This document shows, piece by piece, positions 45,911 to 54,413 of a DNA stretch of 64,000 nt. The stretch is from Clostridium simiarum (GTDB lineage Bacteria > Bacillota > Clostridia > Clostridiales > Clostridiaceae). The notes under the pieces were generated by a model. It was given only the letters and a program-made list of their open reading frames with translations. It searched no databases and was not told the origin of the DNA. The stretch is taken from contig NZ_JAHLQL010000001.1 of NCBI RefSeq assembly GCF_018919175.1, forward strand, positions 186,001 to 250,000, read 5' to 3'. Both the position numbers and the translations under genes were made by a program. The first letter of the stretch is position 1; each line of letters starts with the position of its first letter.

Positions 45911-46273
45911 ATGTCTACATTAGGTAATATTATATGGATTATTTTCGGAGGCTTATTTGGAGCAATAGGATGGGTTATATCTGGATTCATTTGCTGTATT
46001 ACAATAATAGGAATACCCTTTGGCAAACAATGCTTTAAAATGGCAAAGTTACAATTAGCTCCATTTGGTAGAGAAGTTAGAAACTCAAGATTAGGAACAA
46101 TGGGGCTAATAGGTAATCTTTTGTGGATAATATTTTTAGGATGGGAATTGGCTTTAGCTAATTTAGTTTCTGCGCTGATTTTTGCCATAACTATAGTAGG
46201 ACTTCCTTTTGCAGCCCAAAGTTTAAAACTGGCAAGGTTATCCCTTATGCCCTTTGGTAAAGAAATTATTTAG
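45911..46273 (+). CDS. YccF-domain membrane protein
   Basis: A 120-residue protein built of two repeated halves. Each has a hydrophobic segment and the YccF pattern: TIIGIPFGKQCFKMAKLQLAPFGREV and TIVGLPFAAQSLKLARLSLMPFGKEI. The internal duplication is clear. The function of YccF is unknown. The ribosome site is AGGGGGA. A hairpin with AAAAGGTCTTGGA and TCCAAGGCTTTT arms directly after the stop (46275-46304) is a probable terminator. Confidence 0.88.
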   Translation: MSTLGNIIWIIFGGLFGAIGWVISGFICCITIIGIPFGKQCFKMAKLQLAPFGREVRNSRLGTMGLIGNLLWIIFLGWELALANLVSALIFAITIVGLPFAAQSLKLARLSLMPFGKEII

Positions 46274-46498
46274 TAAAAGGTCTTGGAGTAATCCAAGGCT
46301 TTTTATATTGGAAGTTAAAAGTTTTTATAATTGGTAAGGTAAAAATAATTTAAGAGGTAAATGATAATTCTTAAGCTATGTTATTTTGCCTTTTGGTATA
46401 ATATTTTACTGAATTTTCCGTTTGTACATGTTACAATATTAGTAATGCATATATATTGATATGAAATATTTCATGTAGGAATAAATAGACCGCACTTA

Positions 46499-46657
46499 AT
46501 GTTTATAGATAAGGATAAAACTAAGCAGGAGTATTCTGGCGTTATATCTCAAGGGGTATATAATTTAGTTTTGGCGAAATGTAAGGTATCACAATTTAAA
46601 ATATTTAAGGAGGGCAGTTTATTAAAAAAAGAAGTTAGAGGCAAGCTTAATCCTTAA
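46499..46657 (+). pseudogene. Short coding-like frame, probable gene remnant
   Basis: An ATG at 46499 opens 52 codons ending at 46657, with a composition like real protein (FIDKDKTKQEYSGVISQGVY, then LAKCKVSQFKIFKEG). The same frame stays open upstream to 46460 (after a TGA), reading EIFHVGINRPHL into the ATG, so the preserved part is about 66 residues. There is no ribosome site at a usual distance. It looks like the 3' end of a decayed gene or a very short hypothetical gene. I do not recognise it. The rest of the 422-base gap is AT-rich. Confidence 0.4.
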
Positions 46658-46695
46658 TACAACTAGTGATATAAATAAAATTAGGAGGGCTTATT

Positions 46696-46932
46696 TTGAA
46701 TAAATCTAAGAATTTAAATATTTTATTCTTTTTAGAAAGTATTGTATTTTTAATTTTAAACATAACTTTATATAAATCTATCATACCAATACTAAGTGTG
46801 ATTCAATCGTATATTTATATTGGCTTTAGGAGTAAATTAGAAAATAAAAAATATATAGATAAAATATTTATTTTTACTGCGGTTACTATCTTCCTAATTG
46901 TATTTATTCAAGATTATGCTAGATTGCATTAA
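46696..46932 (+). CDS. Small two-helix membrane protein, unknown
   Basis: A 78-residue protein with two hydrophobic stretches (about residues 8-35 and 57-72) and a charged loop (RSKLENKKYIDK). The start is TTG, with a strong AGGAGGG 8-9 bases upstream that supports it as a real gene. I do not recognise the family. It is followed by a 15-bp stem-loop at 47019-47055. Confidence 0.6.
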   Translation: MNKSKNLNILFFLESIVFLILNITLYKSIIPILSVIQSYIYIGFRSKLENKKYIDKIFIFTAVTIFLIVFIQDYARLH

Positions 46933-47018
46933 ATCAAATGATAAATATAAGTTTTATATTTTACAAAGTTAAATTTTGAAAGAGTTAGTATAAAATTTTA
47001 CCTTTTTAACCTACAGCG

Positions 47019-47055
47019 AAAAGTAGTTGTAAATCATTGATTTATAACTACTTTT
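47019..47055 (+). terminator. Stem-loop after the small membrane protein
   Basis: AAAAGTAGTTGTAAAT pairs with ATTTATAACTACTTTT (one G-U) and T-rich sequence follows. Confidence 0.65.
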
Positions 47056-47124
47056 ATATTATTAGTATTATAACTTTTATTTCTTTAATTTAAAATATAT
47101 TCAGGGGAATTGTGATAATAAAAT

Positions 47125-47160
47125 AAAACCAGTAGAATTATTAATTCTACTGGTTTTTTA
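47125..47160 (-). terminator. Terminator of tRNA-Trp
   Basis: The minus strand reads AAAACCAGTAGAATT, a three-base loop, the complement and then TTTTATTT, directly after the 3' end of the tRNA on that strand. Confidence 0.8.
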
Positions 47161-47162
47161 TC

Positions 47163-47238
47163 TGGCAGGGGCAGCAGGAATCGAACCCGCAACCAACGGT
47201 TTTGGAGACCGCTACTCTACCAATTGAGCTATACCCCT
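47163..47238 (-). tRNA. tRNA-Trp(CCA)
   Basis: On the minus strand the acceptor AGGGGTA pairs with TGCCCCT, the anticodon loop is CTCCAAA (anticodon CCA), the T loop is TTCGATT, and CCA is encoded. Length is 76 bases. It stands alone. Confidence 0.97.
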
Positions 47239-47314
47239 AAGCGACAATTAAGATTATATAATATATTAGAAAAAAATGCAATAGTTTTTCTAAAAAATAT
47301 TACATTTTTTCATA

Positions 47315-47520
47315 AAACCCTATTAATTTCCAATAAAGTAGTAAATAGGGTTTGAATAAGTTTTAGTTTTTATGCCCTGGCTACAATTGTTAATCCTGAT
47401 ATCTATGAGCCTTGGGGATAACACTGATACATTAAATAAGCTCTTCTAGGATTCAAAAGGGAGAGAGTTTCCTATAAGCAAACTCTACCCGGACTTCTGA
47501 ATCACTTGATCTATCTATAA
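47315..47520. other. Intergenic GC-rich island, possible structured RNA
   Basis: The 373-base gap between tRNA-Trp and dinB holds no ORF. From about 47370 to 47510 base composition is clearly less AT-rich than other gaps. It folds as GATTCA/TGAATC enclosing GGG/CCC and a 7-bp AGAGTTT/AAACTCT hairpin (47452-47506); a second helix GAGC/GCTC lies upstream. AAACCCTATT/AATAGGGTTT (47317-47352) would be a terminator hairpin for a minus-strand transcript. I do not recognise the RNA and cannot fix its strand. Confidence 0.4.
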
Positions 47521-47611
47521 TTTAAATAGTAAAAATAAAGATTTATTTTAATATGATATAATAATTTTAAGAAAAGCTTTTTTAATTAAATTATGAAGAG
47601 GTAGTTTTGCT

Positions 47612-48799
47612 ATGGAAAGTATAATATTTCATATAGATGTTAATTCTGCTTATTTATCTTGGAGTGCTGTGGATAGATTAAGATCCGGGGGAACTATTGA
47701 TATAAGAGAAATAGCATCTGTTATAGGTGGAGATGAAGAAAGTAGGAGAGGAGTAGTACTTGCTAAGTCAAATAAAGCAAAGGCTTACGGCATAATAACA
47801 GGAGAAAGTCTATATTCTGCTAAAAAGAAGTATAAGGACTTAATGATAATACCACCTAATTTTAAAATCTATGAAGAATATAGTAAAATGTTAATGACTT
47901 TTTTGTATAATTACACTCCTTATCTTCAGCAATATTCTATTGATGAATGTTTTTTAGACATGGGTAAAATTAGTAGAGAAGAGGCTTTGATTCTAGGTGA
48001 AAATATAAGAAAAGAGATAAATATAAAATTAGGGTTTACTGTTAGCATTGGAATCTCAACAAATAAACTGTTGGCTAAGATGGCTTCTGAGCTTAAAAAA
48101 CCTAATAAAGTGAATACTATTTTTAAGGAGGAAGTGAAGGATAAACTATGGCATCTTCCGGTAGAAGAACTTTTTATGGTAGGTAAGAGTGCCAAGAAAA
48201 GGCTTAATTCCATGTATATATTTACTATAGGGGAATTGGCTAACTATGATAGAGACATAATAAAGGAGAGATTTAAAAGTAGTGGAGAACTTATATGGGA
48301 TTATGCCAATGGTATAGATGATAGTAGAGTTAACTATAATGAGGATAGTATTAAGAATATAAGTAATGCAGTCACATTGCCTGTGGATATAATGCGGAAA
48401 GAAAAGGCTTATAAGGTACTTTTAGAGGTAGCAGAGCAGGTGGCGTACAGGCTTCGGAAAAATCAGAAATATTGTTACTCTATAGGTGTAAATATAAAAA
48501 CTAATGAATTTAAAAGTTATTCTCACCAAAAAAGGTTATCAAACCCTACAGATTCTACAAAAGTTATTTCAGAAACGGTTTTGGAATTATTTACTAGGTG
48601 TTGGAGGGGTGAACCTATTAGGCTTTTAGGTATAACTTTGAGCAATCTTACAGATACTTATACAGAACAACTTAGTTTATTTTCCTTAGAAACTTCCAAA
48701 AAAGCTGAGAGTTCTGAAAAACTTGACAAAACTTTAGATGAAATAAGAGAAAAATATGGAAAAGATATAATTTGCAGAACTTCTCTCCTTAAAAAATAA
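47612..48799 (+). CDS. dinB: Y-family DNA polymerase (Pol IV-like)
   Basis: A 395-residue lesion-bypass polymerase. Catalytic motifs are FHIDVNSAYLSW and YSIDECFLDM, with SIGISTNKLLAKMASELKKP following. The C-terminal QLSLFS is a canonical sliding-clamp binding motif. The subfamily (DinB versus UmuC/UvrX) is not certain, as IASVIGGDEESRRGVVLA departs a little from DinB. A stem-loop (TCTCTCCTT/AAGGGGAGA, 48782-48806) overlaps the stop and ends in a T-rich stretch, a probable terminator. Confidence 0.88.
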   Translation: MESIIFHIDVNSAYLSWSAVDRLRSGGTIDIREIASVIGGDEESRRGVVLAKSNKAKAYGIITGESLYSAKKKYKDLMIIPPNFKIYEEYSKMLMTFLYNYTPYLQQYSIDECFLDMGKISREEALILGENIRKEINIKLGFTVSIGISTNKLLAKMASELKKPNKVNTIFKEEVKDKLWHLPVEELFMVGKSAKKRLNSMYIFTIGELANYDRDIIKERFKSSGELIWDYANGIDDSRVNYNEDSIKNISNAVTLPVDIMRKEKAYKVLLEVAEQVAYRLRKNQKYCYSIGVNIKTNEFKSYSHQKRLSNPTDSTKVISETVLELFTRCWRGEPIRLLGITLSNLTDTYTEQLSLFSLETSKKAESSEKLDKTLDEIREKYGKDIICRTSLLKK

Positions 48800-48907
48800 G
48801 GGGAGATTTGTTTTGCGAAATATTAACAATTTTACCCATTTTAATGTTATGATTTTCATATGATATTTTAAAAATATTATTAGCAGGGATAAGAAGAGGT
48901 ATTAAAA

Positions 48908-49741
48908 ATGCATTATAAAATAAAATATGTTTTATTTTTTATTGCTCTATACTTTGTGGGTTTTATAGGAGGATCATTGTTCTTCTCTTATTATGAACCT
49001 GAATTAGAAATAAAACAGCATAGTGTAGAAGATAATGAAAATATAAATTATAAAGAATCTGAAGCTATTGATGATTTATATTATGGAGATAAGAAAGAGG
49101 ATAAAAATCAGTATAAAGAAGAAGGTAAGTATGATGAAAAAGAAACTAAAGTAGGGGAAGATAAGATTGCTTATTTAACTTTTGATGATGGTCCTAGTAA
49201 AAATATAACTCCTAAAATTTTAGATATACTATCAGAAAATTCTATTAAAGCAACATTTTTTGTAACAGGAGAGATGGCGGAGCATAATGAGAAAATTATA
49301 AAGGACATAAAGAATAGAGGTCATTCCATTGGTAACCACTCCTACTCTCATGATTTTAATGTTATCTATTCATCTATAGAAAATTTCACATACGAAGTAG
49401 AAAGAACGGAAAAAATTTTAAAATCTATATTAGGGGAAGATTATCAAAGTAAATTTTTTAGATTCCCTGGAGGGTCTTTTGAAAATTATAAGGACCCTTA
49501 TAAAAAGGTTTTAGAAAAGATAAATATGAAATATATAGATTGGAATGCTTTAAATGGAGATGCTGAATATCATGAAGTTCCATTAGAAGCTCAATTGCAG
49601 AAAATTAAAGAAACAGTTTTGGGAAAAAAAGAAGTTGTGATACTTTTGCATGATTCTTCTACTAAATCTACAACTTTAGAAGCATTGCCCCATATAATTG
49701 ATTACTTAAAAAATGAAGGATATCAATTTAAAAAATTGTAA
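48908..49741 (+). CDS. Membrane-anchored polysaccharide deacetylase
   Basis: A 277-residue protein with an N-terminal membrane helix (residues 6-25), a charged linker rich in E, K and D (about 35-85), and a NodB domain. Metal and catalytic motifs are LTFDDGPSKN, GNHSYSHDF (HxxxH), FRFPGGSFEN and VILLHDSS. It probably removes acetyl groups from peptidoglycan outside the cell, as in PgdA or PdaB-type enzymes. The ribosome site is AAGAGG. Confidence 0.9.
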   Translation: MHYKIKYVLFFIALYFVGFIGGSLFFSYYEPELEIKQHSVEDNENINYKESEAIDDLYYGDKKEDKNQYKEEGKYDEKETKVGEDKIAYLTFDDGPSKNITPKILDILSENSIKATFFVTGEMAEHNEKIIKDIKNRGHSIGNHSYSHDFNVIYSSIENFTYEVERTEKILKSILGEDYQSKFFRFPGGSFENYKDPYKKVLEKINMKYIDWNALNGDAEYHEVPLEAQLQKIKETVLGKKEVVILLHDSSTKSTTLEALPHIIDYLKNEGYQFKKL

Positions 49742-50059
49742 TCAAAATAATTGAAATAATAAAAAGGAAAAGTTGCAATTGATTTTATTTTAAAAATATG
49801 TTGAATTCTGCATGGAACTTTTATATAATATGTAATAATAACCAATAGATATAACTTGTGGGAAAAAAGTATGTAATTTAGAAAACTTTGCTGAGATTTT
49901 TAATGAAAAATTAAATAGAATTGGTAAAATATTGTTTTGTTCCTTTAGAATAAGGCTTAAATATATTAAAAATTTTCTGTTATATGATATATAAAAAAAG
50001 GTTAAAGCCATATAATATATGGTTATTAATAATTTATTTTTATAAAAGGGGGATAATAC

Positions 50060-53000
50060 ATGAACAAAAATTTTAGGAGGGGTATGTCTAAATTCTTAGG
50101 CATGGCTTTAGCTTTGTCCTTAGTAATTGGAAATACTCCTAGAGCAAATGCCTTAGAGGGGAATACCTCAAGTTATGATCAGGAAACCCTTCAAAGCATT
50201 AAAGCTCAGATTTATTCTTCAAAAGTAAAAAACAGAGAAGATGTAAAGACTGAAGATCCAGAGGAAGTTATTAGGGTTGTTGTTGAACTAGAGGGCAAGT
50301 CAGCAGCAGAATCTATGCCGGAGGGAGTAAGAGCAACTCCACAGGCTATTGGGGCAGTAAAAGAAAATCAAGGCGCAGCTAAATCAGCGGCTAGTTCACT
50401 TGATGGAGCTAGCATAAGGCATAGCTATGGGAATGTCATAAATGGTTTTAGCATGGATGTAAAAAGAAAAGAAGTGGACAAGCTTAAAGAGATTCCAGGA
50501 GTTAAGAAAGTAAAGGAAGCTAATAAGTATGAAACAGATATGAATTATGCCAAAAACTTAACTCAAGCCTTCGATGCTTGGAAGAAGTATAATTTAAAAG
50601 GGGAAGGGATGCTGGTATCAGTTATAGATACTGGTATAGATTATACCCATAAAGATTTAAAAGCTCCTAAAGATATTTCAAAAATAAAACTATCCAAAGA
50701 CAAGGTAGAGGAACTTAAAAAGACTGGAGCCTTGAAATCAGATTTAAATGCAGAAACCTATTTTAATGACAAAATTCCTTTCGGATATAATTATGCAGAT
50801 AAAAATAATGATATAGTAGATAAAAGACCAGATGGTGGACATGGAATACATGTAGCTGGAATTGTTGCTGCAGATGGAGATGAGGAAGAAGTAAAAAATG
50901 GACAAGCAATTCAAGGTGTGGCTCCTCAAGCTCAATTATTAGGTATGAAGGCTTTTTCTAATGGACCGGCAGGTAAATATGCATACACAGATGATATAGT
51001 TGCAGCATTAGAAGATTCTGTAACCCTTGGAGCTGATATAATAAACATGAGCTTAGGTTCAGCAGCAGGGTTCCAAGATGATGATGATGCGGAACAAAAA
51101 GCTATAAAAAATGCTGCAGATAAGGGTGTGCTAGTAGTAGTGTCTGCTGGAAACTCTAGTTACTCTACGGCTCCTTATAGAGACAGTACTATGAAGGATA
51201 TATCAGTTGTTGGCTCTCCTGCTTTAGCAAAGGATGCTTTCATGGTAGCTAACTATCAAAATCAGAAAGTTACAGCATATAGTGCTACTTTTAATTTAGG
51301 AAGTGAAGAAATAAATGGAACTTTTTCAACTCACCAAGTATCTTTTGAAGAGAAGAAAGACTATGAGATAATTAATTGTGGATTTGGAAAGCCAGAGGAC
51401 TTTGAGGGGAAGAATTTAAAGAATAAAGTTGCTCTAATTTCAAGAGGTGAACTAGACTTTATAGCCAAAATTCTAAATGCTCAAAATGCTGGCGCAATAG
51501 GTGTAGTTGTATATAACCATGCCTCAGGAGGAGAGGCGTTAATTAATATGGCCACAGATGGAAATATTAAAATACCAGCAATTTTTGTAGGTAATAATGC
51601 AGGGGCAAAAGCAGCTAGTGCTTTAGATAATAAAGAAAAGGTTACTCTTAAACTGACAGGAGCAACTATAACTCAGGACAATCCTGAGGTAGATGATTAT
51701 GATGATAGTACATCTTGGGGTCCTGCTCCTAATCTTGATTTTAAACCACAAATCGCTGGACCTGGTGGAAATATATTCTCTACAGTAAATGGAGATAGAT
51801 ATGATAATATGAGTGGAACTTCTATGGCAGCTCCACATGTTGCTGGAGGAATGGCTTTAATAATGCAAGCTATTAAAGGATATAATAGCAATCTACAAGG
51901 AAGAGAATTAATAGATTATGCAAAAAATGTAGCTATGAATACTTCAAATGTTAAGATAGATAAATTTAATGAGGGAGTTCCTTTCTCACCAAGAAGGCAA
52001 GGGGCAGGATTAATTCAAATTGAAGATGCTATAAAAAATAAGGTTACTGCAACTTATAATGGAAAAGCATCTGTAGCTTTAAAAGAGATAAAGGAAAAGG
52101 AAGTTTCTTTCCAAATAGACTTAAATAATTATGGAGATAAAGATGTAACTTATTCTATAGAAAATCTAAAAGGAGTTCTTTCACAGGCAGATAAAGATGC
52201 TAATGGAGAAATGGCTCATGACATTATTTTAGATTCAAAGGACGCTAAAATTAGCTTTGATCAAAAAGAAGTTACTGTAAAAGCTAATAGCAATTCAAAG
52301 ATAAATGTTACACTAACTATAGGTAATGAGTTATCCACTGAAAGATTTTTAGAGGGATATGTTAAGTTTAATTCAAAAACTGAAGAGGTACCTTCTTTGG
52401 TAGTACCTTTCATGGGATATTATGGAGACTGGAGTAAAGAAAATATAATTAACCATGGAGAATGGGAAGAAGCTGAAACAGTTATGGCTGAAATTAATAA
52501 TGGAGCTTTAAGATCTGGTTTAGTATCTAAGTATGGAGAAGAAATGGATACTATGGGTGATGATATTGAGAAATATGCTATATCACCAGATGGAGACGGC
52601 TATGGAGACACTGTAATTCCATACCTATACTTCTTAAGAAATGCTAAGAAGGTAAGTGTAGATATAAAAGACAAAGACAAAAATATAATAACAAATGTTA
52701 ATGAAGAAGAAAATGTTAGAAAGAATATATATAATACCTCAAATGGTAGTGGTAAAAAACCAAAATTATTTAACTCATTGGCATGGGATGGAACTGTATA
52801 CGATAATTTATCAGGAAAGAATGAAGCCGTAGAAGAGGGCCAATATTATATTTCTATAAAATCCTATGTAGACATAGAAGGAAAAGAACCTCAAATAATG
52901 GAAATACCAATAAAAGTTGACTTAACTGCTCCAGAAGTAAAGATAATTTCTAAACAAAGATTAGGAGATAGGCTAGTAGTGAAGTGGAGAGCTAAGGATA

Positions 53001-53818
53001 ATTTATCAGGCATAGCTACAAACAACATTGTAGTGGATGGAAAAGTTGTAGAAGATGCTAAAGTATATTATGATAAATACTCAAAAATTTACTCTACATC
53101 TATAGATGTTAAAGAAACTGAAGCTTATAATGTATCTCTAGCAGTTTTAGATGGTGCTGGAAATATGACAGTTGAAGATATATTAGTAACAGCTAAAGAA
53201 GCGGTAATTGACTTTGAAAATAAATTGTTTGCTGGAGCAAATATGGAATTAACGGAAAAAGGTTTAGACCACAATGGGAATTTCTTAATAAATGGTAAAT
53301 TATCTGCACCACTAAAAGTATTTAAGATAAATGATAAGGATGTAAAAGTTAATGAGGATTTAAGCTTTGAATTTGTGGTTGAAGCAAAAGAGCTTAAGCA
53401 GGGAATAAATTATATAAAAGTATATGCAGAAGATTTAAATGGAAAGATTGCTAAAGTTCTTCAAGAAGATAAGAGTTTATATGATGCAAACAACTATTCA
53501 GTAAAAATTTATCTTGATTCAGAAGCTCCTGTTATTAATGTAGAAGCACCTGTTGTGGACGAAGAAGGTGTTGCTTATACTGACAATGGAGAAATACTAA
53601 TAAAGGGTAGTGTATCAGATAGTTGCATGGGATATAAGTTCTATATCAATGGAAAACTTATTAAATCTATTAGTAATGAGGTAGACTATGGTCACGAATT
53701 TAATCTGTATAACTTTGAAAAAACAATTAAAGTAGAAAATGGAGAGTTTATACAACTGAAAGCAGTAGATACCTTTGGACATGAAACTATTAAAACTATA
53801 AAGGTTGTGTATAAATAA
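50060..53818 (+). CDS. Large secreted subtilisin-family protease (lactocepin-like)
   Basis: A 1252-residue S8 protease. It has a signal peptide (residues 1-32, cut near ANALEG), an inhibitor-type propeptide with SYGNVINGFSMDVK, and the catalytic triad D190 (VIDTGIDYTHKD), H261 (GGHGIHVAG) and S588 (GTSMAAPHVAGG). A PA domain is inserted before the serine (RGELDFIAKILNAQNAGAIG). Fn3-like and beta-rich domains fill the C-terminal half. There is no LPxTG or surface-anchor repeat, so it is probably released. Neighbouring genes do not explain its regulation. Confidence 0.9.
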   Translation: MNKNFRRGMSKFLGMALALSLVIGNTPRANALEGNTSSYDQETLQSIKAQIYSSKVKNREDVKTEDPEEVIRVVVELEGKSAAESMPEGVRATPQAIGAVKENQGAAKSAASSLDGASIRHSYGNVINGFSMDVKRKEVDKLKEIPGVKKVKEANKYETDMNYAKNLTQAFDAWKKYNLKGEGMLVSVIDTGIDYTHKDLKAPKDISKIKLSKDKVEELKKTGALKSDLNAETYFNDKIPFGYNYADKNNDIVDKRPDGGHGIHVAGIVAADGDEEEVKNGQAIQGVAPQAQLLGMKAFSNGPAGKYAYTDDIVAALEDSVTLGADIINMSLGSAAGFQDDDDAEQKAIKNAADKGVLVVVSAGNSSYSTAPYRDSTMKDISVVGSPALAKDAFMVANYQNQKVTAYSATFNLGSEEINGTFSTHQVSFEEKKDYEIINCGFGKPEDFEGKNLKNKVALISRGELDFIAKILNAQNAGAIGVVVYNHASGGEALINMATDGNIKIPAIFVGNNAGAKAASALDNKEKVTLKLTGATITQDNPEVDDYDDSTSWGPAPNLDFKPQIAGPGGNIFSTVNGDRYDNMSGTSMAAPHVAGGMALIMQAIKGYNSNLQGRELIDYAKNVAMNTSNVKIDKFNEGVPFSPRRQGAGLIQIEDAIKNKVTATYNGKASVALKEIKEKEVSFQIDLNNYGDKDVTYSIENLKGVLSQADKDANGEMAHDIILDSKDAKISFDQKEVTVKANSNSKINVTLTIGNELSTERFLEGYVKFNSKTEEVPSLVVPFMGYYGDWSKENIINHGEWEEAETVMAEINNGALRSGLVSKYGEEMDTMGDDIEKYAISPDGDGYGDTVIPYLYFLRNAKKVSVDIKDKDKNIITNVNEEENVRKNIYNTSNGSGKKPKLFNSLAWDGTVYDNLSGKNEAVEEGQYYISIKSYVDIEGKEPQIMEIPIKVDLTAPEVKIISKQRLGDRLVVKWRAKDNLSGIATNNIVVDGKVVEDAKVYYDKYSKIYSTSIDVKETEAYNVSLAVLDGAGNMTVEDILVTAKEAVIDFENKLFAGANMELTEKGLDHNGNFLINGKLSAPLKVFKINDKDVKVNEDLSFEFVVEAKELKQGINYIKVYAEDLNGKIAKVLQEDKSLYDANNYSVKIYLDSEAPVINVEAPVVDEEGVAYTDNGEILIKGSVSDSCMGYKFYINGKLIKSISNEVDYGHEFNLYNFEKTIKVENGEFIQLKAVDTFGHETIKTIKVVYK

Positions 53819-53994
53819 TATAATTTTAGTATTATAAAATTTTACACTATTAAGATTTGTTGCATAATCATAACTCCTTTGGATAATTTTTTATAGAGTA
53901 AAGATATTCTATCGGGTAACAATAATAGTGAGCAACAAAGGAGAGACATCATTAACTGTTTTGAAAAAAACTTGTTTCAAAGGAGGAATTAATT

Positions 53995-54186
53995 ATGGCA
54001 AGAAGATTAGTTCCAGAAGCTAAACAGGGATTGTACAAATTCAGAACAGAGGTAGCACAAGAGTTAGGAGTTCCATTTGAAGAGTATAATGGACACTTAA
54101 CTTCAAGACAATGTGGCTCTGTTGGAGGAGAAATGGTCAAAAGAATGGTAGAATCCTACCAAAGAGATCTAGCCTCCAGAGAATAG
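53995..54186 (+). CDS. Small acid-soluble spore protein, alpha/beta type
   Basis: A 63-residue DNA-coating spore protein. The germination protease site is in KFRTEVAQELGV, and the conserved ending SVGGEMVKRMVESY is present. The ribosome site is AAAGGAGGAATT. Expression under SigG in the forespore is expected; CATCATTA at 53947 resembles a SigG -10 box but I see no good -35 partner. Directly after the stop lies a triple 18-base repeat. Confidence 0.94.
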   Translation: MARRLVPEAKQGLYKFRTEVAQELGVPFEEYNGHLTSRQCGSVGGEMVKRMVESYQRDLASRE

Positions 54187-54187
54187 T

Positions 54188-54241
54188 GAAGCAGAAGCAG
54201 AAATAGAAGCGGAAGCGGAAATAGAAGCAGAAGCAGAACTA
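54188..54241 (+). repeat. Three tandem 18-base repeats behind the SASP gene
   Basis: Units GAAGCAGAAGCAGAAATA, GAAGCGGAAGCGGAAATA and GAAGCAGAAGCAGAACTA differ at a few bases. They start two bases after the SASP stop codon. In the +1 frame relative to the SASP they read (EAEAEI)3-like and stay open to a stop at 54261. Confidence 0.9.
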
Positions 54242-54284
54242 TCAAATCAAAATAGGCTATAATTAATGGCCTAGGATAACAAAG

Positions 54285-54325
54285 AGAAGCTACTCCAAAG
54301 ATATTTGGAGTAGCTTCTTCAATTT
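54285..54325 (+). terminator. Terminator of the SASP gene
   Basis: AGAAGCTACTCCAAA and TTTGGAGTAGCTTCT form a perfect 15-bp stem with a 4-base loop followed by TCAATTTTAT. Confidence 0.88.
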
Positions 54326-54413
54326 TATCTATATATTTAAGTTGAATAATTATAAATCCTTTGATAAAATCAAAGTATTAGAGAACTAAAGTTCGATTGA
54401 AGGAGTGATGACA

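Noticed and set aside
47380..47520. 6S RNA
   Set aside because: The island does not show the long rod with a central bubble that I would expect, and I could not match conserved 6S segments by eye. Listed as unassigned.
50744..50935. Antisense frames within the subtilase gene (also at 51623-51891)
   Set aside because: Shadows of a clearly real 1252-codon gene, without ribosome sites.
54188..54241. CRISPR array
   Set aside because: The 18-base units are directly adjacent with no spacers, so this is a simple tandem repeat.
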